Below, piece by piece: positions 1 to 8,933 of a stretch of 50,457 nt of DNA; the stretch's first letter is position 1, and the number at the start of each line of letters is the position of its first letter. The DNA is from Clostridia bacterium. Lineage in GTDB: Bacteria; Bacillota; Clostridia; Christensenellales; DTU072. Position numbers and translations under genes: made by a program. The notes under the pieces were generated by a model. The model was not told where the DNA came from. It was given only the letters and a program-made list of their open reading frames with translations, and searched no databases. The stretch spans positions 1-50,457 of the forward strand of contig JAFQOO010000017.1 in assembly GCA_017403145.1 (NCBI GenBank). Direction: 5' to 3'.

Positions 1-518
1 GTCTTTTTAATAAAACTTTCAAGGCGTTTTTTGAACTCGTCGGGACGTTTTCTCGCCGCATCAATGTAAGCAATACGAATGCGTTTGTATGGCTCGGACA
101 GCTTCTCATAGTTTTTCCACGCAATAATATCTTCTTTTATAGCATCAATGATATCATTAGGAAAAATATACGGCGTACGAATCAAGGGCAATACACTATC
201 TCTTATGCTTGGATGAAGCATACCCTGCCTTTCAAGCCAAATCAGTCTTTCTATATTCGGGCGTGAATACGGGCTGCCTTTCTTTCTCGGTGTAAATCGC
301 TGTGCACGATGTGTAGGGTCAATGTGTTTTATAGTACTGTCAATCCAACCAAAGCATAGTGCTTCTTCTACCGCATCATTATAGGTTAGGGCCTTATCAC
401 CGGATTCCTTCATCGGGAATACAAACCATATTTCACTCTCGGTTTCAAAGTGTTCAGCGAGCCACTTTCGCCATATATCTCGTTCACTTGTATAAAATAT
501 CTTCATTCTTTTATCCAT
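1..518 (-). CDS. YdeI/OmpD-associated family protein (partial)
   Basis: This gene runs off the left edge, so its C-terminus is missing; about 172 codons are visible. The translation begins MDKRMKIFYTSERDIWRKWL and contains EALCFGWIDS followed by an RFTPRKKGSPYSRPN-type stretch. Both are hallmarks of the YdeI/OmpD-associated family, sometimes annotated as bacteriocin-protection proteins. The biochemical role of that family is poorly defined, and I infer none here. There is no signal peptide, so a cytoplasmic protein is likely. Two starts are possible: the ATG at 518, or the in-frame ATG at 506, which has a GGATAAAAGA stretch just upstream. No neighbour is visible on its downstream side. Confidence 0.75.
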   Translation of the reverse strand, partial: MDKRMKIFYTSERDIWRKWLAEHFETESEIWFVFPMKESGDKALTYNDAVEEALCFGWIDSTIKHIDPTHRAQRFTPRKKGSPYSRPNIERLIWLERQGMLHPSIRDSVLPLIRTPYIFPNDIIDAIKEDIIAWKNYEKLSEPYKRIRIAYIDAARKRPDEFKKRLESFIKK

Positions 519-947
519 ACAAATTCTTATTTATCAATCAAATCTTTTTTAAATATACCATATAAGAACAAAAAACTCAATAACCTTATGATTTTATAAG
601 AAATATCTTTTTTTATTTTGGCACTATAACGTGTGCTTGTCTTGGTAGAGTCGGTGGACGATAACGGACCGCGAAAGACTGTCTCGCATAATGACAATAT
701 TAGTTAAGTATCTTTCACGTAATAGGGATAGTATTAGATATGCTTGAACGCATTAGCGTTAAAGTACATTCCACCAATCGTCACTATTACGTGTTAAAAC
801 TTAATTACATATTTCACTTTACAGCCATTTATACAATGATAAAAAGCAACAATTTTTGTCAACGTCTTTCCTTTTGCTCCATGTCCCAAAAAACGGACAT
901 CCGGTGGGATACAATAAAGAAAACAACAAATAAAAAGGAGATAACCT
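519..947. other. AT-rich intergenic region
   Basis: This 430-base gap lies between two divergent genes and must hold both promoters. I see no convincing coding sequence; the short open frames have no ribosome-binding site or family signature. A small hairpin, ATGTCC/GGACAT, lies at 881-900. A TACAAT hexamer at 910-915 could be a -10 element for the LRR gene, but no good -35 sits at the right distance. The stretch around 640-730 is less AT-rich than its surroundings but unrecognised. Confidence 0.4.
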
Positions 948-2117
948 ATGAGCAACATTAACGATTTTGTAATTGAAGACGGCAAACTTTTAAAATACAA
1001 TGGCAACGATAACAACGTAATCATTCCCGACGACGGCTCATTCACCTCGTTGGGCGATGATTGCTTCTTGGGGTGCGAATCACTTGAGAGTATCACGATT
1101 CCTGAGTCGGTCACTTCTTTGGGTGATGAGTGTTTCTATTATTGCACATCATTAAAAAGCATCACGATTCCTAAGTCGGTCACCTCGTTAGGCGATGGTT
1201 GCTTCTTGGGGTGCGTATCGCTTGAGAGTATTTCTGTTGCGGAAGGAAACACCATATACCATAGTAAAGACAACTGTCTAATTAAAACTGCCACCGGCAA
1301 GATGATTGCAAGCTGTAAAAACAGCAGCATTCCTGTTGACGGCTCGGTCACCTCATTGGGCTATGGTTGCTTCTGTGGGTACTCGTCACTTAAGAGCATT
1401 TCAATTCCCATGTCGGTCACCTCGTTAGGCAATGGTTGCTTCTCTTTGTGCGAATCACTTGAGAGTATCACGATTCCTGAGTCGGTCACGGCTTTGGGTG
1501 ATGAGTGTTTCTATTATTGCACATCATTAAAAAACATCGCGATTCCTAAGTCGGTCACCTCGTTGGGCGACGGTTGTCTCTCTTGGTGCGCATCGCTTGA
1601 GAGTATTTCTGTTGCGGAAGGAAACCCCATATACCATAGCAAAGACAACTGTTTAATTAAAACTGCCACTGGCAAGATGATTGCAGGCTGTAAAAACAGC
1701 ATCATTCCCGATGACGGTTCAGTCACCTCGTTGGGCGATTATTGCTTTAATGGGTGCAAGTCGCTTGAGAGCATTACGATTCCTAAGTCGGTCACTTCTT
1801 TGGGTGATAGTTGCTTCGGTTGCTGCTTGTCGCTCAAGAGTATCACGATTCCTGAGTCGGTCACCTCGTTGGGCGATTATTGCTTCGATGAGTGCTTATC
1901 ACTCAAGAGTATCACAATTCCTGAGTCGGTCACGGCTTTGGGTGATGAGTGTTTCTATTATTGCACATCATTAAAAAGCATCACGCTCCCTGAATCGGTC
2001 ACCTCGTTGGGCAAGGATTGCTTTCATGGGTGCGTTAATCTCACCATTTACGCAAAAGAAGGTAGTGTCGCGGCGAAATATGCCGAGGAGAATGACTTCA
2101 ATCTAGAATTAATCTAA
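948..2117 (+). CDS. BspA-like leucine-rich repeat protein (LRR_5 type)
   Basis: This 389-residue protein is almost entirely Treponema-pallidum-type leucine-rich repeats (LRR_5/BspA). The units are about 23 residues, of the form SLESITIPESVTSLGD-x-CF-xx-C. LRR_5 proteins usually mediate adhesion or protein binding at the cell surface. This one has no signal peptide, membrane segment, lipobox or sorting signal, so either it stays inside the cell or it is exported by an unrecognised route. The start is fixed by AAAAGGAG nine bases before the ATG. Two SVAEGN-x-IYHSKDNC insert units interrupt the repeats. The first and second halves are related by a 375-bp in-frame duplication. It stands alone between divergent and convergent neighbours. 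Confidence 0.85.
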   Translation: MSNINDFVIEDGKLLKYNGNDNNVIIPDDGSFTSLGDDCFLGCESLESITIPESVTSLGDECFYYCTSLKSITIPKSVTSLGDGCFLGCVSLESISVAEGNTIYHSKDNCLIKTATGKMIASCKNSSIPVDGSVTSLGYGCFCGYSSLKSISIPMSVTSLGNGCFSLCESLESITIPESVTALGDECFYYCTSLKNIAIPKSVTSLGDGCLSWCASLESISVAEGNPIYHSKDNCLIKTATGKMIAGCKNSIIPDDGSVTSLGDYCFNGCKSLESITIPKSVTSLGDSCFGCCLSLKSITIPESVTSLGDYCFDECLSLKSITIPESVTALGDECFYYCTSLKSITLPESVTSLGKDCFHGCVNLTIYAKEGSVAAKYAEENDFNLELI

Positions 2118-2189
2118 TCTTCACATAACTTTTACCGTTCTTTCGCCTTTAAAACAGTGTTGAACCAAAAAAACGTTCAATACTGGTTT

Positions 2190-2311
2190 GTATGTAATCG
2201 TGACGTATGAAAATCAAGCCAAAGATAAATACACGCTAAGCGTGATGCCATACGCGCAGTAGCGCAATTACATACACTCTACGAGTGATTACATACCAAT
2301 CCTTTGGATTG
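2190..2311. repeat. Array of four mini-hairpins with about 21.5-bp period
   Basis: Four perfect small palindromes follow one another: CACGCTAAGCGTG (2232-2244), GCGCAGTAGCGC (2254-2265), CACTCTACGAGTG (2275-2287) and CAATCCTTTGGATTG (2297-2311). They begin 22, 21 and 22 bases apart and are joined by near-identical linkers of the type ATTACATAC. The reverse complement of the linker (GTATGTAAT) occurs upstream at 2190-2198, so the block could also fold over a longer range. It does not look coding. Function is unknown; a REP-like or MITE-like interspersed element is the closest analogy. Confidence 0.7.
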
Positions 2312-2314
2312 TAT

Positions 2315-2350
2315 AAAAAGACCTAAGTTGCGTTTAACTTAGGTCTTTTT
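2315..2350. terminator. Bidirectional intrinsic terminator
   Basis: A 15-bp stem (AAAAAGACCTAAGTT paired with AACTTAGGTCTTTTT) closes a six-base loop. It has a T-run on the plus strand and an A-run before the stem. It lies between the end of the LRR gene and the end of the oppositely oriented DUF3784 gene, and can stop transcription from both sides. Confidence 0.85.
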
Positions 2351-2436
2351 GTGGTGGAGTGCCGATAAACATAATCGAACACTTAAAATACGCACTAATA
2401 TACCAAATATATAAATTGGAATTTGTAATTACGCTA

Positions 2437-2766
2437 TTATTGTTTTTTATTCTTTTCGATCGTAATACTTGATACAATAGCATATATGAGAGTAATGATA
2501 ACAACCGATACACCCACGAAGTAAATCCAATATACTTCAAGCAACACAGCGAGAGCGAGCAATAAAAAGACGATTCCAAGCAGTAAAAAAACAATAGCCG
2601 ATTGGCGATAATATGGCTTTTTATTCATTTTCTCACGTTCTTGCTTCGATGCATAGATGTAAGCATTGTTAAAAAGAAACCCCTTTTCCATAAAGGAACG
2701 GACACTCATAAAAAACAAAAAAACGGATACTGCAAAAAGAATGCTTGCAATAATAATTTCTTTCAT
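2437..2766 (-). CDS. DUF3784-like small membrane protein
   Basis: This 109-residue protein has three predicted membrane helices, roughly residues 4-22, 58-76 and 78-101. A cytoplasmic loop with an NAYIYASKQEREKMNKKPYY-type stretch lies between the first two, which matches the DUF3784 family. Its function is unknown. I chose the ATG at 2766, beginning MKEIIIASI, because GAGGTG lies about nine bases upstream; a longer frame starts six codons earlier but lacks a site. The last residues are basic (EKNKKQ). It is a single-gene unit facing the LRR gene and separated from it by a strong terminator. Confidence 0.65.
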   Translation of the reverse strand: MKEIIIASILFAVSVFLFFMSVRSFMEKGFLFNNAYIYASKQEREKMNKKPYYRQSAIVFLLLGIVFLLLALAVLLEVYWIYFVGVSVVIITLIYAIVSSITIEKNKKQ

Positions 2767-2855
2767 TATCTGACACCTCGTCAAATTCTTATTTATCGGT
2801 AAGTTTGTTATAACATAAAATAAAATTTAATTCAATTTGTTTTGCGTGGTAAAAG

Positions 2856-2884
2856 AAAACTCGACTTATTAAAAGACGAGTTTT
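2856..2884. terminator. Hairpin, possible weak terminator
   Basis: An AAAACTCG/CGAGTTTT stem of 8 bp with a 13-base loop lies 69 bases beyond the stop of the phosphodiesterase gene. The thymine tract is short on the minus strand, so termination may be inefficient. Confidence 0.45.
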
Positions 2885-2952
2885 ATGATTTATTCAATTA
2901 AAATCCCTAAGGGAAACGCCCATACCCCCACTCTTTTTTATTTGGCTTTAGA

Positions 2953-3933
2953 TTACATATCGGCGTTGGTTACAATAAAAGTCATTCTTTCTTGTATGCT
3001 TTCTTTACCGTGCTCTATGTTTATGCCACCGTGGTCGGAGGTGATGATAATTAACCAATCTTCACTTTGATAGGTAGGTCTAGATTTGATTGCGTTTATA
3101 GTATCATATCCATATTTATCAGCCTCTTTGAATGCCTTTCTATAGTCGGGATTGTTGATGGTAAAACCATAACTATGTCCTTCGGCATCGGTTTGCTCGT
3201 AAATTACGAATATAAAGTCCGCACAATCGCTTTTGCCTATTTCACCTAGCGTTGTTTCCAAAGATTTAGCATTGTTTTTGCACTTGTTGAAAGCAACGTT
3301 TAGATTGTTATTCTCGCAATATTCCTTTTCCAAAAGATAGGTCGCATTTTTCCTACTAAAGTGTCCCGCCCACTTGGTTATAAAAGTTGAGGAGTCTATA
3401 ACTTTATCCTCTACCAAGCTTGTAAGCAAGGTTTTGGTTTCCATAGATTTGGATATATCGTTACCCGTAATTCCGTGTACGGTTGCCCATTGTCCTGTAA
3501 GTATGGAACACCAACCCGGAGCAGTTGAAGTATCTTGCACGTTCTTTTCGGGATAGTTTACGCCACCGCAATAGCTAAGGTTGATGGAGCCTCCCATATT
3601 GAGAACTTCGCCAATCGCACTATTACTGCTTTCCCTTTCGGTCAATACGTCTGCTCGGCATCCGTCATAGCCTATAATAATGGCTTTCTTTACACTCTTA
3701 CCCTCCGCTAAGGGTGAGCTATAATGATTTTTAACTAACCCATATAACGCGGTTTGTGGAATAGCTGTTTCAATAGTGTTTTCATATCCCACTTTTGCAA
3801 CGTTCGACCTATACAATTCTTCGGTATCTTTTAGGTCCAGCATATGCCAAGTAAGCCCTATACTGAGTGATAGGCCTATGCAAAATACAAGGACTGAAGA
3901 TATAATGATTATAATCTTTTTCTTCTTATTCAT
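2953..3933 (-). CDS. Membrane-anchored type I phosphodiesterase/alkaline-phosphatase-fold protein
   Basis: A 326-residue protein with an N-terminal signal anchor (MNKKKKIIIIISSVLVFCIG) and then an extracellular alkaline-phosphatase-superfamily domain. GYDGCRAD near residue 90 supplies a metal aspartate. TSTAPGW near residue 136 carries the candidate catalytic Thr/Ser. The EQTDAEGH stretch near residue 246 and TSDHGG near residue 299 supply further metal ligands. This order fits the type I phosphodiesterase/nucleotide pyrophosphatase family (PF01663). The substrate could be a nucleotide, a phospholipid head group or a sugar phosphate; the sequence does not decide. It stands alone between terminator-like elements. 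Confidence 0.8.
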   Translation of the reverse strand: MNKKKKIIIIISSVLVFCIGLSLSIGLTWHMLDLKDTEELYRSNVAKVGYENTIETAIPQTALYGLVKNHYSSPLAEGKSVKKAIIIGYDGCRADVLTERESSNSAIGEVLNMGGSINLSYCGGVNYPEKNVQDTSTAPGWCSILTGQWATVHGITGNDISKSMETKTLLTSLVEDKVIDSSTFITKWAGHFSRKNATYLLEKEYCENNNLNVAFNKCKNNAKSLETTLGEIGKSDCADFIFVIYEQTDAEGHSYGFTINNPDYRKAFKEADKYGYDTINAIKSRPTYQSEDWLIIITSDHGGINIEHGKESIQERMTFIVTNADM

Positions 3934-4005
3934 ATCAAGGCTCCGTTATCTTTACTAAAATTATGATACCACAAATTCTTCTAAAAGCATAGAGCAATTT
4001 TTATT

Positions 4006-4335
4006 TTATATTTTTTCGTTACGTCTTTTTACGTAAATGCGCATATCCTTTGGCATCATTCCAAGTCCAAATCTTTTGTCGTGGAAGATAATCATCCACG
4101 TCCATTTTTCAGCATATGGTACCTCTTCGTATATTGTTAAAAATAGATATTCGTCAACCGCTATCTTGACACGGGGCGAAGAACATACCTCGGTAGCATT
4201 AAACAAATCCACCAAGCTTATCTCTCCCAAATTTTCGCAGTGCTTTGCTTCTTGCCAACCATTTTCTACAATAGTAGCAATAATCTTTTGTACGTCCTTG
4301 AGCTTAACCAAATTTTTTAGTTCCTTTGTATTCAT
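4006..4335 (-). CDS. Hypothetical protein
   Basis: A 109-residue, probably cytoplasmic protein that I do not recognise. It starts MNTKELKNLVKLKDVQKI and is rich in charged residues. There is no signal peptide or membrane helix. A hydrophobic central part (TWMIIFHDKRFGLGMMP) is followed by a basic C-terminus (YVKRRNEKI). The start at 4335 has a strong GGAGG eight bases upstream, better than the longer frame five codons earlier, and this supports it being a real gene. It lies alone between the phosphodiesterase and the sugar kinase, all on the minus strand with sizeable gaps. No function is suggested. Confidence 0.6.
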   Translation of the reverse strand: MNTKELKNLVKLKDVQKIIATIVENGWQEAKHCENLGEISLVDLFNATEVCSSPRVKIAVDEYLFLTIYEEVPYAEKWTWMIIFHDKRFGLGMMPKDMRIYVKRRNEKI

Positions 4336-4581
4336 AACAAAAACCTCCATCGTAGTGCTTGTATTATATGGAGATAAAATTATTTTTCCTTATCGATTTT
4401 AAATAAAAAATTTAGGTGTTACAAAACGGGGACAACCTAAAAATTATTTTGTCTTTTTTGCATTTTGAGCCAACTTATAAAACCATATAAATCGTTAACT
4501 AAAAAGACTACAAAGCATATTACAACCGATACGTACGCCCATTCTTTTATGGTTGCAAGTATTTATGGTGTCAATCGTTGT

Positions 4582-6159
4582 TTAACCAATAAAGGCTCTT
4601 TCGGCTTTTAGTATTTTGGAGTATTCTTCCATATAGGCGCTAAATCCTTCCATATCTTCTTTAGAAGCTTCGTAGCGCTCGACACTCGTTGAAGCAAATA
4701 CCTTGCTCGAAAGATATTCCTCTAGACCAATGCCCAAGTTATCACTCACGTACTTAGCTAAAATTGCCATTCCCCAAGGTCCGCCTTCTCCAGCGGTTTG
4801 GGTTACGGTTATCGCAGTTTTGAGTGCCGAACTTGCCATTATTGCACCAACTTGCTTGGTTTTAAAATAACCACCGTGCCCAGCTATGGAATTTAGTTTT
4901 ACGCCCTCTTTATCGTATAGTATATCCATTCCTATACGTAGCGTTGAAAAGGCAGAATATAGCAACGAACGCATAATTTCGGGCAAAGCAAGTTTATCTT
5001 CCGCACCGCGAACAAGCATTGGTCTACCTTCGTTAAACGAGGTTATGCTTTCGCCGGAAATATAGTTTAAACTAACTATTCCGCCACAATTGGGCTTGCC
5101 TTCCAGCGCCTTGTTTAGAAGGACTTCGTAGGCTTTATCTAGAGAAATCTCGGCTCCAAAGCTTATAGCACTTTCTCTAAATAGGTTTACCCAAGCATCA
5201 ATATCACCAGAGCAGTTGTTGCAATGAACCATTGCAACGTCCTTGCCGGCAGGAGTCGTAACAACGTCTATTTCTGGATAGTATCCTTTGAGTGCCTTAT
5301 CCAAAACCGCCATAGCAAATACACTTGTGCCCGCACTAACGTTACCGCTCAAGGGTAATACCGAGTTGGTAGCAACCATACCCGTTCCCGCATCGCCTTC
5401 CGGAGGAGCACATATTACTCCGCTCTCCAAGTCCCCGTCTATGTCCAATAGCTTTGCGCCCTCTTTGGTTAGATATCCTGCTTTTTCTCCCGCTAGAAGC
5501 AATGGGGGTAATAGCTTTTTGACGTCTTTATTAAAGCCCCTTTCCTTTGCCCATAGGTTGAACTTTTTAATCATTTCTTCATCATATTGAAGGGTGGTGC
5601 TATCTATTGGGAACATTCCGCTTGCATCACCTATGCCCAATACGTTTACCCCTGTTAGAAGGTTGTGTACGTAACCCGCAAGAGTGGTAAAACTAGCTAT
5701 ATCCTTTAGATGCTCTTCGCCATTTATTATCGCTTGACCTAAATGCGCGACACTCCAACGCTCGGGGACGTTAAAGGTAAACAACTCGCTAAGCTCCCTA
5801 CTAGCCTCGCCGGTAATAGTATTACGCCAAGTACGGAATGGTACCAGTAGATTACCGCATTCGTCAAAGGCTAGATATCCGTGCATCATTGCAGATACAC
5901 CAAGCGCTCCTATTTTCTTTAGGGTTACTCCGTATTTGTTCTTGATATCGGCTTTCAACGAGGCATAGGCTTTTTGTAGCCCCTCTTTAACCTCGTTTAG
6001 AGAGTAGGTCCATATACCGTTTTCCAAGCTATTTTCCCAAGTGAAACTTCCGCTTGCAACGGGAGTGAAGCTTTCGTCTATTAAGATTGCCTTTATTCTC
6101 GTGGAGCCAAATTCGATACCAAGTGAAGTGTTACCATTTTCAATGCAAGTTTTTATCAT
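4582..6159 (-). CDS. FGGY-family carbohydrate kinase
   Basis: A 525-residue cytoplasmic kinase of the FGGY family, which phosphorylates a sugar or polyol with ATP. The N-terminal FGGY domain (residues about 12-255) opens with LGIEFGSTRIKAILID, the phosphate-binding loop, and contains GALGVSAMMHGYLAFD. The C-terminal domain has SGNVSAGTSVFAM near residue 275, AGHGGYFKT near 428 and TAGEGGPWGMAILA near 456. The length is typical of xylulokinase and L-ribulokinase relatives. Substrate choice cannot be read from the sequence, and no isomerase or epimerase gene is adjacent. It starts 24 bases after the acyltransferase stop, so the two may be cotranscribed although functionally unrelated. Confidence 0.85.
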   Translation of the reverse strand: MIKTCIENGNTSLGIEFGSTRIKAILIDESFTPVASGSFTWENSLENGIWTYSLNEVKEGLQKAYASLKADIKNKYGVTLKKIGALGVSAMMHGYLAFDECGNLLVPFRTWRNTITGEASRELSELFTFNVPERWSVAHLGQAIINGEEHLKDIASFTTLAGYVHNLLTGVNVLGIGDASGMFPIDSTTLQYDEEMIKKFNLWAKERGFNKDVKKLLPPLLLAGEKAGYLTKEGAKLLDIDGDLESGVICAPPEGDAGTGMVATNSVLPLSGNVSAGTSVFAMAVLDKALKGYYPEIDVVTTPAGKDVAMVHCNNCSGDIDAWVNLFRESAISFGAEISLDKAYEVLLNKALEGKPNCGGIVSLNYISGESITSFNEGRPMLVRGAEDKLALPEIMRSLLYSAFSTLRIGMDILYDKEGVKLNSIAGHGGYFKTKQVGAIMASSALKTAITVTQTAGEGGPWGMAILAKYVSDNLGIGLEEYLSSKVFASTSVERYEASKEDMEGFSAYMEEYSKILKAERAFIG

Positions 6160-6183
6160 ATTTCACCTTAAAAAAAGGGATAT

Positions 6184-7503
6184 TTATATCCCTTTGCGTT
6201 GTTTATATAGTTCCTCGATAGCGAGTGCGTATTCGGTTGAAGCCTTTTCTTTGTTGAACATAATTCTATACGAATGATTGGCGTCGTATAACTCAAGAGA
6301 TAGCCCCGGATTGAAAGCGCAACTTTCGTTATTGCGAATATTGAAAGTAAGCTCCTTGAATTCTTCTTCGACGGGCTCAACCCCTTCGCTATAATCAAAA
6401 TCTACGTTGAACTTGCCAACACCATACTCGGTTATAATCTTCTTGGGGCGCTCGACCATATTTGCTTTGAAGGTAATCTTTTCTTTATCCAACGTTGCAA
6501 CACCCGTAGTGATAAATCTATAATTGTAAACCTCGGGCTTCTCGATAAATAACGATACCTCGTGTGTAAGCATAAAATCTTCGCTCTTGATTTTTTCTTT
6601 AACGCTTTCGCGCTCCATATCGTACCATAAATCGACACGTTCGGGACACTCTGAGCCTTCGCCGATAGGAATAAGTTTACCATTCAAAGAATACTCTACA
6701 CTATTACCGCAAGCGGTGCAAGCAATCAAATTTCCACTAGTGGTTATGCAATATTCCTCGCCACACTTGGGACAACGATATAAAATGCGCTCGATGCCCT
6801 CCGCTCTATTTTTACCCTTGAATTTGATATCGTTTTCGATTTGATACTTGTGCTCGTTAAATTGGAGCGCCTCGACCAAACCTTGATAGAGCTCGTCTGC
6901 CGATTTTTCCTTTATTTGTTCGGGAGTATATAGAATATCGCAACGCGTTATAACCTTACCGCGACGAGCACCGTTTCCCCACTTGGGACGAGATAATCCG
7001 GCACCGTGTGTGTTGCATATCGCAACAGGATACCCTAAAAACTTCATAAGCTTACCATTGGCATTGGGTACAATACCCGTCTTACCCGAAGAAGATACTT
7101 GACCTTCGGGACAAAGAGCAACCGATATACCACTATCCAAGCTCTTCTTTATCTTTCTAACACAGCTCAAGTCTGCAACGTATTGCTTTTTGGTAATTGC
7201 ATCAGCTTTTCTAATAATCTTAGCTAAGAAGGGTGTGGAATAAAGCATATTCTCGGCAACGACAAAAGTCATTTTCTTTAAACCAAAAGGAGGTATGAAG
7301 AATACAAAATCCAATGCACACGAATGGTTGCACATAACTAGTAAAGGGCCTTTTTTCTTCGCTTCTTTAAAAGCCTTACTTTGTATAGCCTTCCCATTAA
7401 AGAAAACTCTAGCCAGCCTGCTTAGAGTTACAAAGAGTACGTAATAGAACCACGGGAACTTGTTATTCTTGTTTTGCTTTTTAGCTTTCTCGTTCTTTTC
7501 CAT
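6184..7503 (-). CDS. 1-acyl-glycerol-3-phosphate acyltransferase-type protein with zinc ribbon
   Basis: A 439-residue protein. The N-terminal half (about residues 45-220) is a PlsC-like lysophospholipid acyltransferase: the catalytic NHxxxxD box appears as CNHSCALDFVF near residue 78, and the glycerol-phosphate-binding block as LCPEGQVSSSG near 132. It would acylate a lysophospholipid at the membrane; a hydrophobic stretch at about residues 18-30 may anchor it. The C-terminal half is unusual. A four-cysteine zinc ribbon (CPKCGEEY...CTACGN, about residues 243-263) is followed by about 160 residues of predicted beta-rich sequence that I do not recognise. The upstream neighbour is divergent; the kinase gene lies 24 bases downstream. 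Confidence 0.8.
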   Translation of the reverse strand: MEKNEKAKKQNKNNKFPWFYYVLFVTLSRLARVFFNGKAIQSKAFKEAKKKGPLLVMCNHSCALDFVFFIPPFGLKKMTFVVAENMLYSTPFLAKIIRKADAITKKQYVADLSCVRKIKKSLDSGISVALCPEGQVSSSGKTGIVPNANGKLMKFLGYPVAICNTHGAGLSRPKWGNGARRGKVITRCDILYTPEQIKEKSADELYQGLVEALQFNEHKYQIENDIKFKGKNRAEGIERILYRCPKCGEEYCITTSGNLIACTACGNSVEYSLNGKLIPIGEGSECPERVDLWYDMERESVKEKIKSEDFMLTHEVSLFIEKPEVYNYRFITTGVATLDKEKITFKANMVERPKKIITEYGVGKFNVDFDYSEGVEPVEEEFKELTFNIRNNESCAFNPGLSLELYDANHSYRIMFNKEKASTEYALAIEELYKQRKGI

Positions 7504-7885
7504 ATTTGTTATTATACACTATATTTATATAAATGTCGATATAAAATCCATATTTTTCTATTTTGTTTTTATCGTGCTTGACTGCTCCGTATTTTATGCC
7601 TTTGGGTATCTGTTTTTGTATTTTAGGTATGCTAATTTAACAATTATTAGCCTTATTGATAACGCAATTATTATAATTTATAGTTGTAATTATTTTGTTA
7701 AAAATTCGTTTCCCTTTCGTAATTTTTATTATTAGAACTGCTTTTATTGCCTCTTATTATAGATATTCTATATAGAATAAATATTATTAAAATCGCTATT
7801 GAATTATATTATATATCGTGTTAAAATAATATTAACCTTTTTGTGGAAAATTTCATATCCTCTTTATGGGAGTGTGAATATACGG
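7504..7885. other. AT-rich divergent intergenic region
   Basis: About 380 bases of very AT-rich DNA separate the acyltransferase (minus) from the GH43 gene (plus). It must contain both promoters. Many AT-rich hexamers resemble -10 elements, so none can be chosen with confidence. I see no gene or riboswitch in it. An in-frame extension of GH43 to 7799 exists but lacks a ribosome-binding site. Confidence 0.4.
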
Positions 7886-8923
7886 ATGAAGAAAACTTTT
7901 GTTGCTTTGATAGTCGCCTTAACGCTTGCTACACTGCTTGCAAGCATATTCGTTACGCGCGATGCAAATCAGCCGTTTGCCTACCTATTCGTATATTTCG
8001 AAGGCAACGAAGATTTACAAGCAGATGGTACTCGTCCCCTTCAAGAAGCGGTATTTTACGCTCTTTCTCGCGACGGATATAATTATACCGCACTTAACAA
8101 CAACCAACCTATACTAATTTCAAACTCCGGTACGGGCGGTGTGCGCGACCCCTTTATCTTTAAAACCGAAGAGGGTGATTACGTTATGCTCGCTACCGAT
8201 ATGCACGCGCGTTATGGTTGGCGAAGCAATAACTCGCTGATTACCTGGCGCTCTAACGACCTTATCAACTGGCAAGAAGAAACTATCATTCCTCTTGCAG
8301 GGCAATATCCTGTTCTTGAAAAAGCTACCGCAGCGTGGGCGCCACAAGCTATTTACGACGAACAACGCGGAGAATATATGGTATATTTTAGCGCCGATAA
8401 GCCCTACGAAATGGTATATCGTACCACCGATAACGGGTTCAAATGTATATACTATTTCTACACCAAAGACTTCAAAACTTTAACTAGTGAGCCTCAAATA
8501 TTACTAGAAATCCCTGGTGAAGACATCATCGACGGTGATATCGTAAAAGACGGAGAAACCTATAGATTCTTCTATAAAACTAGCGCTAATCAAGGCATCA
8601 AAATGCTTTCATCCGCTACTCTTACCTCGGGCTATACCGACCTAAAAGAGGTTAGCACCATAATGTGCGAAGGCTCTAACGCATATAAGCTAATCAATAA
8701 GGATAAATGGATTGTAATGGCAGACCTTCATTGGGGAGGCTGGTGGGGCGTAAACTACGTCCTATACGAAACGGAGGACTTTTCTAACTTTACTCCCCTA
8801 CATATGACCGGTGATTATTCCCTTAGCTTTACACCCAGACACGGGTACGTTATAACTATTACCCGTGCCGAGTACTTCAATTTGATAAAAGAATATAATA
8901 ACGGAAAGCGCATATCGCGCTAA
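7886..8923 (+). CDS. Glycoside hydrolase family 43-like protein, membrane-anchored
   Basis: A 345-residue protein with an N-terminal signal anchor (MKKTFVALIVALTLATLLAS) followed by a five-bladed beta-propeller-like domain typical of GH43 (arabinofuranosidases, xylosidases, arabinanases). GVRDPFIF near residue 88 gives the likely catalytic-base aspartate. WAPQAIYDEQ near 152 is the conserved blade motif. CEGSNAYKL near 260 probably holds the acid glutamate. The start at 7886 is supported by GGGAGTG upstream and by the signal peptide; a frame 29 codons longer would bury it. The GH27 gene follows after 10 bases, so the pair is an operon for plant-polysaccharide side chains containing arabinose or galactose. 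The exact specificity is not evident. Confidence 0.8.
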   Translation: MKKTFVALIVALTLATLLASIFVTRDANQPFAYLFVYFEGNEDLQADGTRPLQEAVFYALSRDGYNYTALNNNQPILISNSGTGGVRDPFIFKTEEGDYVMLATDMHARYGWRSNNSLITWRSNDLINWQEETIIPLAGQYPVLEKATAAWAPQAIYDEQRGEYMVYFSADKPYEMVYRTTDNGFKCIYYFYTKDFKTLTSEPQILLEIPGEDIIDGDIVKDGETYRFFYKTSANQGIKMLSSATLTSGYTDLKEVSTIMCEGSNAYKLINKDKWIVMADLHWGGWWGVNYVLYETEDFSNFTPLHMTGDYSLSFTPRHGYVITITRAEYFNLIKEYNNGKRISR

Positions 8924-8933
8924 AGGAGTATAT

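Noticed and set aside
740..961. 73-residue plus-strand open frame before the LRR gene
   Set aside because: No ribosome-binding site, no family signature, and it overlaps the real start region of the LRR gene.
1139..1726. Two 70-residue minus-strand frames 375 bases apart inside the LRR gene
   Set aside because: They are antisense shadows of the duplicated LRR segment; their spacing simply mirrors the duplication.
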